A stretch of 64,000 nt of DNA from Bacillota bacterium (GCA_023390115.1 JAEWDM010000019.1:124001-188000); one strand, 5' to 3'. Counted from the first letter of the stretch, positions 1 through 8,707 are shown. The notes: generated by a model from the sequence alone, not told the origin. Numbers and translations are program-made.

Positions 1-694
1 GCCTCCCCGCCTGCTCCGCATCACCATTTTCCAGGCACCGGTACATCCTGCCTGTAACAAAGGGAGTGCAGCTGAACATCCCGTCAAGGTTCATTTTTAT
101 TCCATATGCATAGGCGGCATCAAATACATCCAGGCCGCTGAATATTACGCTGAAATCCTCTCTTTTTTCTTCACATCTCATAAGCTCCCTTGCCAGAACT
201 ATATCTCCCGTCTTTATACCCTTTATATTATCAAGCTTCATTAAATACCTTGCCGTATCCGCAGAGATCTTTGTTTTTGTAACCACCGGCAAATCATAAA
301 GGTACAATGGGTATGGTGAAGAGAGGGCTATTTTTTTGAAAAACTCCTTAAGCTCCTCCTGTCCGGTTGAATAGTAAAAAGGCGTAGTGGCCACTACCCC
401 GTCGATTTTAAGCCCTTTAAGCAAATCTATTCTGTCGTTAACCCTTGAAATGGAATTGTCCATAACCCCCGCCAGCACAGGACATCTTCCTGCGGCGGCT
501 TCTGCCGCCGAGGCCGCAATCTTTCTGTACTCAGATTGCCTGATATACGGCTCAATTCCCATGGAGCCCATTACCAGCAGCCCCGCAGCTCCCTGCGAAA
601 TCTGATCCTCAATATGCCTTTCAAAGCTTCCGGAAATAAAATTGCCCATTTCGTCAACCGGTGTCCCCAATGCGGGGTAAAATCCTGCTTTCAT
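1..694 (-). CDS. DapA/NAL-family lyase (dihydrodipicolinate synthase-like), partial
   Basis: The gene starts at ATG 694, 7 nt after an AAGGGGA ribosome site, and runs off the window at base 1 (about 231 residues seen). The fold is a class I aldolase TIM barrel. The Schiff-base lysine sits in GIKTGD (about residue 161) and the family tyrosine in YLYDLP (about 133). The usual G-T-T-G-E phosphate/carboxylate loop is replaced by GSMGI near residue 43, so this is probably not the lysine-biosynthesis enzyme but a catabolic 2-keto-acid lyase or dehydratase. It is the last gene visible in an operon with two SDRs, an aldo/keto reductase and NagA/NagB-like genes. The family call is secure. The substrate is unknown. 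Confidence 0.85.
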   Translation of the reverse strand, partial: MKAGFYPALGTPVDEMGNFISGSFERHIEDQISQGAAGLLVMGSMGIEPYIRQSEYRKIAASAAEAAAGRCPVLAGVMDNSISRVNDRIDLLKGLKIDGVVATTPFYYSTGQEELKEFFKKIALSSPYPLYLYDLPVVTKTKISADTARYLMKLDNIKGIKTGDIVLARELMRCEEKREDFSVIFSGLDVFDAAYAYGIKMNLDGMFSCTPFVTGRMYRCLENGDAEQAGR

Positions 695-729
695 TATATC
701 GTCCCCTTAAAATAAATATTATTTACCGG

Positions 730-1521
730 CTACCATGCCGTCCATCCGCCGTCCACAACAATATTTGATCCCGTCATAAAGCTTGAGGCGTCCGAAGCCA
801 GAAACACAACGGCTCCTACAATCTCCTCTGGCCTCCCTACTCTTCCGAGAATTGTCTTGCTGCTTAAATTATCCAGAAATTCTCCGGGTACAGATCCGTT
901 GACATTTGGAAACGGCCCGGGAGTGACACTGTTTACTCTTATGTTTTTATTTGCCATGTGAGCGGCGCAATACCTTGTCATCTGCAGGACAGCCGCCTTT
1001 CCCGCCCCGTAATTCACAGGATTGTTCTGCCCGCTTAAGCCATATATGCCGGGGTCTGGAGATACCATTCCGTACATGGAGCCGAAATTTATAATATTCC
1101 CGCCAGGATTTTTATCAAAATATTTCATAACCTCTCTTGTGCACCTGAAGGCAGTGCCTACAGCTCCATCCAGCCCCTTTTGCCAGTCGGCGTCGGACAT
1201 GTCCTCAAGCCCTGACGCCGCGCCATACCCCGCGCCGTATGTCGCACAGTTTATAAGCACATCTATCCTTCCCCATTTTTCATACGTCTCTTTGAACATT
1301 TCTCTTATTGAAGAGGTGCTTGAGACATCGCAGGGCATGCTGCATAACTTATCATAGGACTTGTCGCTTCCAACAATTTCCTCGAAGCTTTTTATATTCA
1401 TATCCGCAACCATTACATATGCACCGAATTCCAGAAGGCCCTTAACTACCGCTGATCCAAGGTATCCCGCACCCCCTGTGACAACTATGACCTTTCCGTC
1501 CAGCGAAAATAAATTTTTCAT
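730..1521 (-). CDS. SDR-family NAD(P)-dependent oxidoreductase
   Basis: This is a 263-aa classical short-chain dehydrogenase. The nucleotide-binding TGGAGYLG is at residues 15-22, with an NCAT variant of the NNAG motif near 91. The catalytic Ser is about residue 148 (GSMYG) and Tyr/Lys are 171/175 in YGAGK. The C-terminal SNIVVDGGW is typical of the family. It most resembles sugar-acid dehydrogenases such as gluconate 5-dehydrogenase, but the substrate cannot be read from sequence. It lies 15 bp after the aldo/keto reductase and 35 bp before the DapA-like gene, so all three are probably cotranscribed. Confidence 0.9.
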   Translation of the reverse strand: MKNLFSLDGKVIVVTGGAGYLGSAVVKGLLEFGAYVMVADMNIKSFEEIVGSDKSYDKLCSMPCDVSSTSSIREMFKETYEKWGRIDVLINCATYGAGYGAASGLEDMSDADWQKGLDGAVGTAFRCTREVMKYFDKNPGGNIINFGSMYGMVSPDPGIYGLSGQNNPVNYGAGKAAVLQMTRYCAAHMANKNIRVNSVTPGPFPNVNGSVPGEFLDNLSSKTILGRVGRPEEIVGAVVFLASDASSFMTGSNIVVDGGWTAW

Positions 1522-1536
1522 ATCTGCTTTAACCTC

Positions 1537-2475
1537 CTATTTTGACCACATTGACGGATTACAAATGTGCCTGGGAATGCCGCAAAAGGCATTGTGTATT
1601 TCACTGCGGTTTTTTTCCGAAATTGCCGGCCCCTCCATCATGTGTATGTTTTCCGAAAGCTGGGCGAGCGTATCCACTCCTATGACCAGACTTGTTATTT
1701 CCTCAATATCCCGTATATACGACAAGGCAAGCTGGGCAATGCTCATCCCTTCACTGTCTGATAGCCTCGAAAGCCTTCTTAAAGGCTCCTCCGCATCCTT
1801 AAGGTTTCCCTTAAGCATACCAGGCTCCATAAGAAACAGTCCTTGAAGGAATATGCTCCTCGCAAAAATTATCTTTCCCCTTTTGTGCAGCTCCCCCACC
1901 AGGCCGCTGTCCATAAAGCTTCTGTCAAAAATATTTATGGGTATCTGAATAGCCTCATAAATATCATATTTAAGCATTTCGGAAGCCTCCTCACATGTAT
2001 ATACCGATACGGCAGCCTTTTTTATCATGCCCTCGCCAGCCAGTCTTTTAAACGCACTAGAAATGGCGGGGCCGTGCCTTATTATATCCTGTGCGTTATG
2101 GATCATATATATGGGTATGCAGCTAATCTTCAGCTTTTCAAGAGACTTTTCAACATACCCGTAAATCTCTTTTTCAATTTCCGATGATTTAATGGATCCG
2201 TCACCGGAAATTTTAAACTTGGTAGTAATTACCGGACTGTTTAATTTACATAAATCCGAGGCAAAAAACTCTCCCAGCACCTCCTCTGAGTCTCCATACT
2301 GCATTGCGGTATCAAAGGAGCTTATTCCTCCCGCCACAGCTGCCCCAAGTATTTCCATACTCTTTGCCCTGTCAGGCTTTCCTGTGCTGTTGGCTATACC
2401 ATAATTCATTCCCAGCTGCACAGTACCCAATGTGAATTTGGATATATTAAGTCCGCTTATATTTGAATACCTCAT
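1537..2475 (-). CDS. Aldo/keto reductase
   Basis: This is a 312-aa AKR-superfamily TIM-barrel oxidoreductase with N-terminal TLGTVQLGMNYG. The catalytic tetrad is visible: Asp about 55 and Tyr about 60 (FDTAMQYG), Lys about 86 (TTKFK) and His about 126 (MIHNAQD). C-terminal segments (IAQLALSYI, VIGVDTLAQL) match the NADPH-binding end of the barrel. It sits between the regulator gene and the SDR in the catabolic operon. An 86-bp gap in front of it could hold a secondary promoter. A sugar-derived aldehyde or ketone is the likely substrate (inference). Confidence 0.9.
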   Translation of the reverse strand: MRYSNISGLNISKFTLGTVQLGMNYGIANSTGKPDRAKSMEILGAAVAGGISSFDTAMQYGDSEEVLGEFFASDLCKLNSPVITTKFKISGDGSIKSSEIEKEIYGYVEKSLEKLKISCIPIYMIHNAQDIIRHGPAISSAFKRLAGEGMIKKAAVSVYTCEEASEMLKYDIYEAIQIPINIFDRSFMDSGLVGELHKRGKIIFARSIFLQGLFLMEPGMLKGNLKDAEEPLRRLSRLSDSEGMSIAQLALSYIRDIEEITSLVIGVDTLAQLSENIHMMEGPAISEKNRSEIHNAFCGIPRHICNPSMWSK

Positions 2476-2561
2476 TTAATCCCCCTCCCGGCAACACCAA
2501 TATAAGTGTCTATGTGTGTTATACGCATAAGGAAAGCTGTCCCTTCATCACAGGCAAAAGC

Positions 2562-3620
2562 TTATGCGCTCCCCCTGCTTATCATTTCAGTTTCAAAAAT
2601 TTTGCTTATATCATCTCTCCTGCCCGTTTCCAGCCTGCTGATAATCGCCTTTATCGCCGCGGTGCCTATTTCATGGGAAGGAAAAGGAACAGAGGTAAGA
2701 GGAGGCCTCATAAACCGTGAATATACCGTATCATTTATCCCTACTATAGCCACATCCTCAGGTATACTTTTTCCGCTTTCATAAAGAACCTTTCTAAGCC
2801 TGTAAATAATCACATCGCTTCCCACCAGGCCGTCTATACTGCTTAAAATTGTCCTAAGCGCCTCCTCTGCGGCATCTATTCCTCTATGCCATTCAATAAA
2901 CCATTTGTCACTGAAGCCAAGTCCGGCCTCCTTATATGCTCTTTCATATCCATTGTACATTAGCTGTGAATGACTTGGGCTGTCCGACTTTATCAATGCG
3001 ACGCTCTTTCTTCCCATCTCAAGCAAATGCCTTGTAGCCTTATAATCCGCCGCTTCAAAATCCATAGTGAAAAAATCGGCCTTAATCGAAGGAATTCTCC
3101 TGTTTATAAAAACCATTGGAATATCCTCACCGACAATTTCTCTAACTATGCCTGGATCATAATCCTCAGAAGAAGGCGGAACAAGTATCATCCCGTCAAC
3201 CCCCAGCTCCTTAAGCCCCTTTAAGCCCTTATAAAATAAATCCAGCTTGTTATAGAAATTATACGGTATAACGTAATATCCCTCTGCAAGACCTTCATTT
3301 ATGGCGTTAAACATTCCCGCCTCAACATTGTTTTCCATGCTGAAGTCAAAGAACATTACCCCTATCATCCTTCTGCCCTTGCTCCTGCCCTGCCTTCTGT
3401 GGGCGACAAACGTCCCCCTTCCCTGCTCTACATACAGCAGCCCTTCATTCACAAGGTTTGATATAACCGAATTTACAGTGATGCTGCTTATTCCGTGCTG
3501 AGCCGACAAATCCCTTATCGAAGGGAATTTGTCGTCAGCCTTATATTCACCTGACAGTATTTCATTTTTTAAAAAATCGTAGAACTGCTTTGACTTTCCT
3601 ATAGTTACAAACTTGGCCAT
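2562..3620 (-). CDS. GntR-type HTH / LacI-type effector domain transcriptional regulator
   Basis: The 352-aa protein has two parts. Residues about 10-75 form a GntR winged helix (FPSIRDLSAQHGISSITVN, then a wing GLLYVEQGRGTF). Residues about 85-345 form a periplasmic-binding-protein-like sugar sensor of the LacI/GalR type. This is the arrangement of the arabinose regulator AraR. It sits in the middle of the operon and probably represses it until a sugar or sugar-acid inducer binds. Candidate palindromes lie just upstream of it (3693-3708) and at the operon promoter (8590-8618). The effector is unknown. Confidence 0.88.
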   Translation of the reverse strand: MAKFVTIGKSKQFYDFLKNEILSGEYKADDKFPSIRDLSAQHGISSITVNSVISNLVNEGLLYVEQGRGTFVAHRRQGRSKGRRMIGVMFFDFSMENNVEAGMFNAINEGLAEGYYVIPYNFYNKLDLFYKGLKGLKELGVDGMILVPPSSEDYDPGIVREIVGEDIPMVFINRRIPSIKADFFTMDFEAADYKATRHLLEMGRKSVALIKSDSPSHSQLMYNGYERAYKEAGLGFSDKWFIEWHRGIDAAEEALRTILSSIDGLVGSDVIIYRLRKVLYESGKSIPEDVAIVGINDTVYSRFMRPPLTSVPFPSHEIGTAAIKAIISRLETGRRDDISKIFETEMISRGSA

Positions 3621-3692
3621 TCCTTCACCCCGAATATCTTTGTTTTACGTAATGTGGTTACCTTAAGCCGGAACAATACAAATTAATTCCAA

Positions 3693-3708
3693 TGTATATT
3701 ATAATACA
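3693..3708. promoter_or_regulatory. Possible operator palindrome upstream of the GntR/LacI regulator
   Basis: An inverted repeat TGTAT-N6-ATACA lies about 75 bp before the regulator start and overlaps an AT-rich TATAAT-like sequence on the minus strand. A similar pair (GTGTAT ... ATACAC) lies at the promoter near 8.6 kb. The arms are only 5 bp, so chance is a real alternative. Confidence 0.25.
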
Positions 3709-3772
3709 CAAGTAACCGTATTACCAGAGACCGTGGGACAGGAAAACTTAAGACATCCCATTCCCCGTACTT

Positions 3773-4708
3773 TTAATACTGTGCATCCCACAGAGGCTCT
3801 ACATTTGCCGCTATTGTTTCTGTGACATAGACGTCGGTCGGAACAGTCTGCAGTATGGATGAAGGAACCTGCGGAGTAACGGTGCCGTGGAGCACAAGCT
3901 TGGAAATCATTCTCTGCCATGATACAAAGGTCCCTGCCGTAGTAAGTCCGTGCGTTTCCATCCTGAACTTTGCGGCAAGCAAATCTCTTGGCCCTATGGT
4001 GGCCGCCTTGGGAGGTACAAAAGCCATATCCCCGCTCATTCCAAAGCTTCCATGCAGAGAATTCTGCGCTATTGTAAACGGATTTAAGGTTACTACCCTC
4101 GCTCCCATGCTCTTCCATTCCTCAAGTGACTGTGCCGCAAACTCAGGCACATCCGGATCAATAAAAGCGCAGTGCCCTGTCCAGCCCGGCCCGCTGTAGC
4201 AGGCGTCGGCCTCCCCCATATCGGCTATCATTTTACTGTAATCCTTAATGTTCTCAGTAGTCGGCCCCTGAATTTGACTTCTGTCCGGCCTCAGCTCAGG
4301 GTCAATCTGGCTGTAGAAAAAGCGCATAGTGGCATTCTTAAATCCCTGAGGGTAGGCTTCTGGTGCTATGTTTCCGTTTTCGTCGGCCCATTCGTCCATA
4401 TTGAAGGTATACACATTCCTGCAGTTTACCCTGAACTTGTTTATAAGATACGCAACCTTTTTATAGGTGGGAGCAGGATTCGGCAAAATAAGAACAACCT
4501 TTTTATCCTCATCATCGGACTGCTTAATCCTTGCAAACATGTCGGTCATCCATATCAGCTCCAGCTCATCATCCGGGACAACCCTTATTTTAAAATCAGG
4601 GTTGGGATGCTTTTCTATATCCTCCCTTTTTATACTCCTTACCCTTTCCAAAACCTCAGTATCACGAAAGGGCACCCATTTTGAGGGCTTAAATTTAAAT
4701 GTTTCCAT
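3773..4708 (-). CDS. NagB-like (glucosamine-6-phosphate deaminase/isomerase family) protein
   Basis: This 311-aa protein has the Rossmann-like sugar-phosphate isomerase fold of NagB and 6-phosphogluconolactonase. Hallmarks are TFNMDEW around residue 105 (NagB has the Asp-Glu pair here) and GPGWTGHCAF around 172-182 (NagB has G-x-x-D-G-H-I-A-F). The His is kept, but the Asp before Gly-His is Thr. The Glu of the usual FNEP is Asp (FIDP). These swaps at catalytic positions argue against a plain glucosamine-6-phosphate deaminase. It lies 30 bp downstream of the NagA-like gene, so it probably acts on that enzyme's product. Family confident, reaction not. Confidence 0.8.
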   Translation of the reverse strand: METFKFKPSKWVPFRDTEVLERVRSIKREDIEKHPNPDFKIRVVPDDELELIWMTDMFARIKQSDDEDKKVVLILPNPAPTYKKVAYLINKFRVNCRNVYTFNMDEWADENGNIAPEAYPQGFKNATMRFFYSQIDPELRPDRSQIQGPTTENIKDYSKMIADMGEADACYSGPGWTGHCAFIDPDVPEFAAQSLEEWKSMGARVVTLNPFTIAQNSLHGSFGMSGDMAFVPPKAATIGPRDLLAAKFRMETHGLTTAGTFVSWQRMISKLVLHGTVTPQVPSSILQTVPTDVYVTETIAANVEPLWDAQY

Positions 4709-4738
4709 ACTCTTTTCCTCCCCGTATATTAAAGTATT

Positions 4739-5935
4739 TTATCTGGAAAACCTGCATACGCCGCCTACCCAGCATTTCAGTACATTCAACTCTTCATCCA
4801 GCATAACAAGATCAGCGTCATAGCCTTCCGCAACAAGGCCCTTCCGGTCATGCATCCCCAATACACGCGCCGGATTGCAGGACGCCATTTTAACTGCCAG
4901 AGGTATGTCCGCACCCAGAAACCGGACGGCATTTTTTACCGCCATATTCATTGTAAGCCCGCTGCACGCAAGGCTTCCCGGATATTTGCATTTATCGGTG
5001 CATCTCGCCGGCCCGCCCTCATAAAAAACTTCCACCTCAAGCCCGAGAGCCCCCTCGTATACCCCCGGCGGAAGTCCCGCGCTCATATTTGCGTCTGTAA
5101 TCAGGCACACCCTGTCGCTGCCCTTGCATGCCAGTGCCATCTTTACGGCTATGGGATCTACATGCTCCCCGTCAAGAATAAAATCAACACTCACATGAGG
5201 ATGAGCCATTACGGCCTCCACGGCCCCACAGCCCCTTACTCCCGGCTCCTTTTCTCCCTGGTATGGGAATACATCGTAGAAATGAGTTGCGTGACATGCC
5301 CCCAGCTCTATTGCTTTTTCCGTTTGCCGTGCGTCGGCAGCGGTATGAGTTATAAAAACAGGTGTGTTATCCCTTGCCATATAGGGAATCAGCTCTTCTA
5401 TTCCTTCGAGCTCCGGCGATATCGAAAAGATAGCCTTATACGGCTTTGACGCCTCCAAAAGCCTTTTTGCCCTTTGTACCCTGTCCCCGTGCTTTGGAAT
5501 AACAGGTATTGCCCCTGTCAGCGCCAGAAAGTGCCCCTCAAAAAAAATCCCCAAAATAGATGCCCCAATAGATTTTGCTTCCGCCAGTGAGCTTATAAAC
5601 CCCACATCCTCATCGTCGGAATTTAAGGGACACACCGTAGGCAAAAAGCCTGTAACACCAAACCTTGGAAGTATGCCGGAAAGCTCCTCCATCTGGCTTT
5701 TCCCCTTGTCCACAAGGTAATTGCAGGCGCCGTGTATATGCATATCAATAAATCCCGGAGCTATATAATTTTCATTGGCGTCAACCTCTTCGTCAGCCCT
5801 TATACCGTCAAAAGCTCTCTCATTTCCTATAAGCCTTATCACATTATCCTCACACAACACCCAATGCTTTAAAAGCAGGCTGTCCTGCAAAACCACAGAA
5901 GCGTTTTTTATTAGCAGTGTGCTCAATGCTCCCAC
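4739..5935 (-). CDS. nagA: N-acetylglucosamine-6-phosphate deacetylase-like amidohydrolase
   Basis: This is a 398-aa amidohydrolase-superfamily barrel with the order of NagA. The HxH metal pair is in DMHIHG (66/68). The metal-ligand Glu is in FFEGHF (about 133, where NagA normally has EGPF). His residues are at about 197 (ITHTAA) and 215/218 (HATH), and the catalytic Asp at about 281 (ITDANMSAGLP). NagA removes acetate from GlcNAc-6-phosphate in the cytoplasm. The glycine-rich loop after HxH is missing and several signature residues differ, so a related N-acetylated sugar phosphate is possible. It lies between an SDR and the NagB-like gene in a tight operon. Confidence 0.82.
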   Translation of the reverse strand: MGALSTLLIKNASVVLQDSLLLKHWVLCEDNVIRLIGNERAFDGIRADEEVDANENYIAPGFIDMHIHGACNYLVDKGKSQMEELSGILPRFGVTGFLPTVCPLNSDDEDVGFISSLAEAKSIGASILGIFFEGHFLALTGAIPVIPKHGDRVQRAKRLLEASKPYKAIFSISPELEGIEELIPYMARDNTPVFITHTAADARQTEKAIELGACHATHFYDVFPYQGEKEPGVRGCGAVEAVMAHPHVSVDFILDGEHVDPIAVKMALACKGSDRVCLITDANMSAGLPPGVYEGALGLEVEVFYEGGPARCTDKCKYPGSLACSGLTMNMAVKNAVRFLGADIPLAVKMASCNPARVLGMHDRKGLVAEGYDADLVMLDEELNVLKCWVGGVCRFSR

Positions 5936-5958
5936 CTCCTCCCACGTATATCGGAAAT

Positions 5959-6741
5959 TTATTTCGCCGTATAGCCTCCGTCAACAGGAATATTAGCACC
6001 TGTTATATAAAGTGACGCATCGGATGCCAAAAATACTATTATCCCCATCAGATCGGTGTTATTGCCCATTCTTCCCAAAAACGTCCTTTCACTGTACCTG
6101 CGTACAAACTCCTCAGGCGTTTTCTCAGTCCTGAGCCCTCCCGGGCTTATGCAGTTGCACCTGACATTTTGAGATCCATAATAGCTCGCAGTGAATTTAG
6201 TAAAATTAACCATACCGCCCTTGTGGAAAAAATAGTCGGGTATATATCCTGTAAAGCCCACATCCGTGTACAGGCTTGCGTCAGGCCCGATCATTCCCTG
6301 GATGGAGCCCACATTGACAATTGAGCCTCCTCCGTTTTTCGCCATTACATCTCCGAAGGCTCTTGTAATCATAAAAATCCCTGTGGCATTTATCTGCATG
6401 CTTTTTGCAAAATTCTCCGCATCATCCTGCCATCCCGACATTGTGCGCAGCACGGCGTTATTTATGAGAATATCCACCTTCTGCTCTCTGCCGAGAATCT
6501 CATCCCTCAAACCAAGTATAGACTTTTCGTCCCCCTGATCCAGCGGGAGTGCAAAAACCGCATGTCCCTCTTCCCTTTGCTTTTTTGCCGTAATTTCCAA
6601 TTGCTCAAGATTTCGGGACGCAATATATGTTCTGGCCCCTGCCTGGGCCAGAGCCGAAACAATCTGCGTTCCGTACAGCCCTGCGCCTCCTGTCATAAGC
6701 GCCACCTTGCCTTTAAGAGAAAAACAATCCATTATACTCAT
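5959..6741 (-). CDS. SDR-family oxidoreductase (second copy in operon)
   Basis: This is a 260-aa classical SDR with TGGAGLYG near residues 17-24 and NNAV near 94. The catalytic Ser is about 146 (GSIQG) and Tyr/Lys are 170/174 in YFFHK. It ends with the usual ITGANIPVDGGYT. It shares layout with the SDR at 730-1521 but is clearly diverged, so the two probably oxidise different positions of one carbohydrate, or two successive intermediates. It lies 18 bp after the HpcH/HpaI aldolase and 23 bp before the nagA-like gene. Confidence 0.9.
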   Translation of the reverse strand: MSIMDCFSLKGKVALMTGGAGLYGTQIVSALAQAGARTYIASRNLEQLEITAKKQREEGHAVFALPLDQGDEKSILGLRDEILGREQKVDILINNAVLRTMSGWQDDAENFAKSMQINATGIFMITRAFGDVMAKNGGGSIVNVGSIQGMIGPDASLYTDVGFTGYIPDYFFHKGGMVNFTKFTASYYGSQNVRCNCISPGGLRTEKTPEEFVRRYSERTFLGRMGNNTDLMGIIVFLASDASLYITGANIPVDGGYTAK

Positions 6742-6759
6742 GACTAACCTCCATAAAAT

Positions 6760-7566
6760 CTACCTGTCTGCGTAAATACTTTTTATATCACATCCCGCCT
6801 GCTTTAAAAAACCTCTTGCCAGCCCCCCGCAATACTCTGCCAGGCCTACTACATCCGCACCGACACTTATAAATCTGTAGCCCTCGGAAATCAACTCTCC
6901 CATGTTGGCTGCAGAGCCAACTGTTCCTGCAAATTTACCATGCGCGGCTGCCACCGCCGCAATTCTCCTTCTGGCTGCTATAATCCCGGGATTGTCAAAC
7001 TGCCCCGGCGTGCCTATACCCTGGCTGAAATCCCCGGGACCGAAAAACAGCATATCTATACCATCAAGACAGGCTATTTCCTCCAGCTCTTCAAGAGGCT
7101 CAGGGTCTTCTATCTGAATTACAACAAATCTCTCACGGTTCGCCTGGCTTATATAGTCGGAAAAACCTACATTGCAGTATTTTGCATCGGCATTGCCCCC
7201 GTCCACCGGCCTTCGCCCTACAGGGTGAAACCTCGTCATTCTCACTACATTGCGGGCATCCTCAAGGCTCATTATATGGGGAACCATTATCCCCGAGGCA
7301 TCAAGCTCAAGAGGCCTTATATAGTCACTGTAGCTTCCTCTTGAGACCCTCACCATAACATCGGTATTATACGCCTTTGCTGCCAGAACCTGCTTTTCCA
7401 CCTCAGAAATACAGTTAGGAACATGCTCCATATCGGTCCACACACAGTCAAAGCCCATCATTGCGGCAATTTCAACCACTCTGGAATCTGAAAAATTTAC
7501 CTTAAAGCAGCTTACAACCTTTCCCCTTCTAAGCTTGCCAAGCACCCTGCTGGGCCTCATATCCAC
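6760..7566 (-). CDS. HpcH/HpaI-family aldolase
   Basis: This is a 268-aa class II (metal-dependent) pyruvate aldolase. The active-site His is in TDMEHVP (about 48). The metal ligands are Glu about 153 (IQIEDP) and Asp about 179 (GPGDFS), as in 2-keto-3-deoxy-L-rhamnonate and 4-hydroxy-2-oxoheptanedioate aldolases. The product would be pyruvate plus an aldehyde. The start is GTG, chosen because GGAGG lies 7 nt upstream. The operon therefore carries two different 2-keto-acid lyases (this one and the DapA-like gene), which points to a 2-keto-3-deoxy-acid type intermediate. Confidence 0.88.
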   Translation of the reverse strand: MDMRPSRVLGKLRRGKVVSCFKVNFSDSRVVEIAAMMGFDCVWTDMEHVPNCISEVEKQVLAAKAYNTDVMVRVSRGSYSDYIRPLELDASGIMVPHIMSLEDARNVVRMTRFHPVGRRPVDGGNADAKYCNVGFSDYISQANRERFVVIQIEDPEPLEELEEIACLDGIDMLFFGPGDFSQGIGTPGQFDNPGIIAARRRIAAVAAAHGKFAGTVGSAANMGELISEGYRFISVGADVVGLAEYCGGLARGFLKQAGCDIKSIYADR

Positions 7567-7597
7567 TAATATCCCTCCTTATAAATAACACCCGCTG

Positions 7598-8575
7598 TCA
7601 AATTTTTATTTCATCAAGCCTTATTTCACGGCCTTCCTGTTCCCGGCTTGCAATTCCTGCGATTATTATTTCCATAAGCTCCTCTGTCTCGGAAAACGGA
7701 AAAGGCCTTATGCCGGTTCTTAAATATTGTATAAATGCCTCAAGCTGCGCTTTAAACGAGTAAAAGGTATCGGAAAGAGCCGTCTGCACATAGCCTGCCG
7801 TACCTAAAAGCTCCATAACTCCAAATGCGCCGTACATGTTGTTTATGGCTATAACATTAACATCCGCGCCACAGGAATGCTTTAAATGTACGATATTCCT
7901 ATCAATCGTTCCGGTATTTCTTACAGAAATAAAGCCCGGACCCATTATGGGATATATTCCCTCCACCGCATGAATTCCATACCTCTCCCACGTCTTGCAG
8001 GTGCTTATGCTGGCATAGCAAAGCTTGCCCAGGTTATTTGCAGACATCCTGTACGGCATAAACTCCTTACAATAGCGCATACAGCTGGACGACATTATTT
8101 GGGCCCCGTTTTTTACCCAATTGCTGAATACCCTCAAATCCTCTATATTGTCGGCCAGGGGCTTATCCACGAATATGGGAAGTCCTGCCTCCACAAAGGG
8201 CCTGCACCTTTCTACATGCTCATTTCCCTTGTCTGTGGCAATTATAACGGCATCTACTTTTCCTATAACATCCTGCGGGCTTTCAACCACATTAGGTATA
8301 AGAGATGCCTTGGACACCTTTACTGCATCCTCAGGATCATCCGTCCATATATGCGTCACACTCGCCCCCTTTATCCTCAGCGTTTCCCGGGGCTCCTTTT
8401 CAAGGTACGCAGGAATCGCGCCATAAGGGCATTTTGACATTTCCTCACTGTTAAAACCGTTAAACATAGCACTCCATGAATAGGGATGTCCATTGCCGTC
8501 CACCATTCCCAGCATTGCCAGCCGTATTTCACCCCTATCGGCTATTGGTCTTGGGGCTTGTATCATATCACCCAT
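7598..8575 (-). CDS. Gfo/Idh/MocA-family oxidoreductase
   Basis: This is a NAD(P)-dependent sugar oxidoreductase of about 325 aa and the first gene of the operon. The N-terminal Rossmann half (IRLAMLGMVDGNGH) lacks the standard GxGxxG spacing. The family motif is present as VDKPLADN, followed by the C-terminal alpha/beta dimer domain. The chosen start is ATG 8575, because GAGGTGG ends 5 nt upstream. A GTG at 8584 is in frame but overlaps that ribosome site. Members oxidise or epimerise sugars and inositols. The substrate here is unknown. Confidence 0.87.
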   Translation of the reverse strand: MGDMIQAPRPIADRGEIRLAMLGMVDGNGHPYSWSAMFNGFNSEEMSKCPYGAIPAYLEKEPRETLRIKGASVTHIWTDDPEDAVKVSKASLIPNVVESPQDVIGKVDAVIIATDKGNEHVERCRPFVEAGLPIFVDKPLADNIEDLRVFSNWVKNGAQIMSSSCMRYCKEFMPYRMSANNLGKLCYASISTCKTWERYGIHAVEGIYPIMGPGFISVRNTGTIDRNIVHLKHSCGADVNVIAINNMYGAFGVMELLGTAGYVQTALSDTFYSFKAQLEAFIQYLRTGIRPFPFSETEELMEIIIAGIASREQEGREIRLDEIKI

Positions 8576-8589
8576 TTCTACCACCTCAT

Positions 8590-8618
8590 GTGTATTTGTG
8601 TCATAGTGTCTTATACAC
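8590..8618. promoter_or_regulatory. Candidate operator between promoter and first operon gene
   Basis: An inverted repeat GTGTAT ... ATACAC encloses two GTGTC units separated by ATA. It lies directly downstream of the -10 box, the usual place for a repressor. A related core (CATAG-n3-CTTAT) occurs at 2504-2516 on the opposite strand, before the aldo/keto reductase gene. The regulator encoded in this operon is the natural candidate ligand. This is inference from position and symmetry only. Confidence 0.35.
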
Positions 8619-8621
8619 TTA

Positions 8622-8649
8622 ATTATAAATAAAAAAAAATAAAAGTCAA
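8622..8649 (-). promoter_or_regulatory. Promoter of the catabolic operon
   Basis: On the minus strand, TTGACT at 8649-8644 and TATAAT at 8627-8622 are 16 bp apart. The T-rich spacer is typical of clostridial sigma-A promoters. The first gene starts 47 bp downstream. Confidence 0.75.
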
Positions 8650-8707
8650 TAGCTTTTTATGCCCATACGGCCTTCCCTCTAAAGAGAAAGCTGTACGGCT
8701 TTATTAT

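Noticed and set aside
3699..4118. 139-codon frame overlapping the NagB-like gene on the same strand
   Set aside because: It is an out-of-phase shadow; the NagB-like frame shows clear motifs across the same bases.
8650..8705. Terminator between the MFS gene and the catabolic operon
   Set aside because: An imperfect hairpin exists, but on the minus strand it is followed by an A tract rather than a T tract, so I cannot support it as a terminator for the exporter gene.
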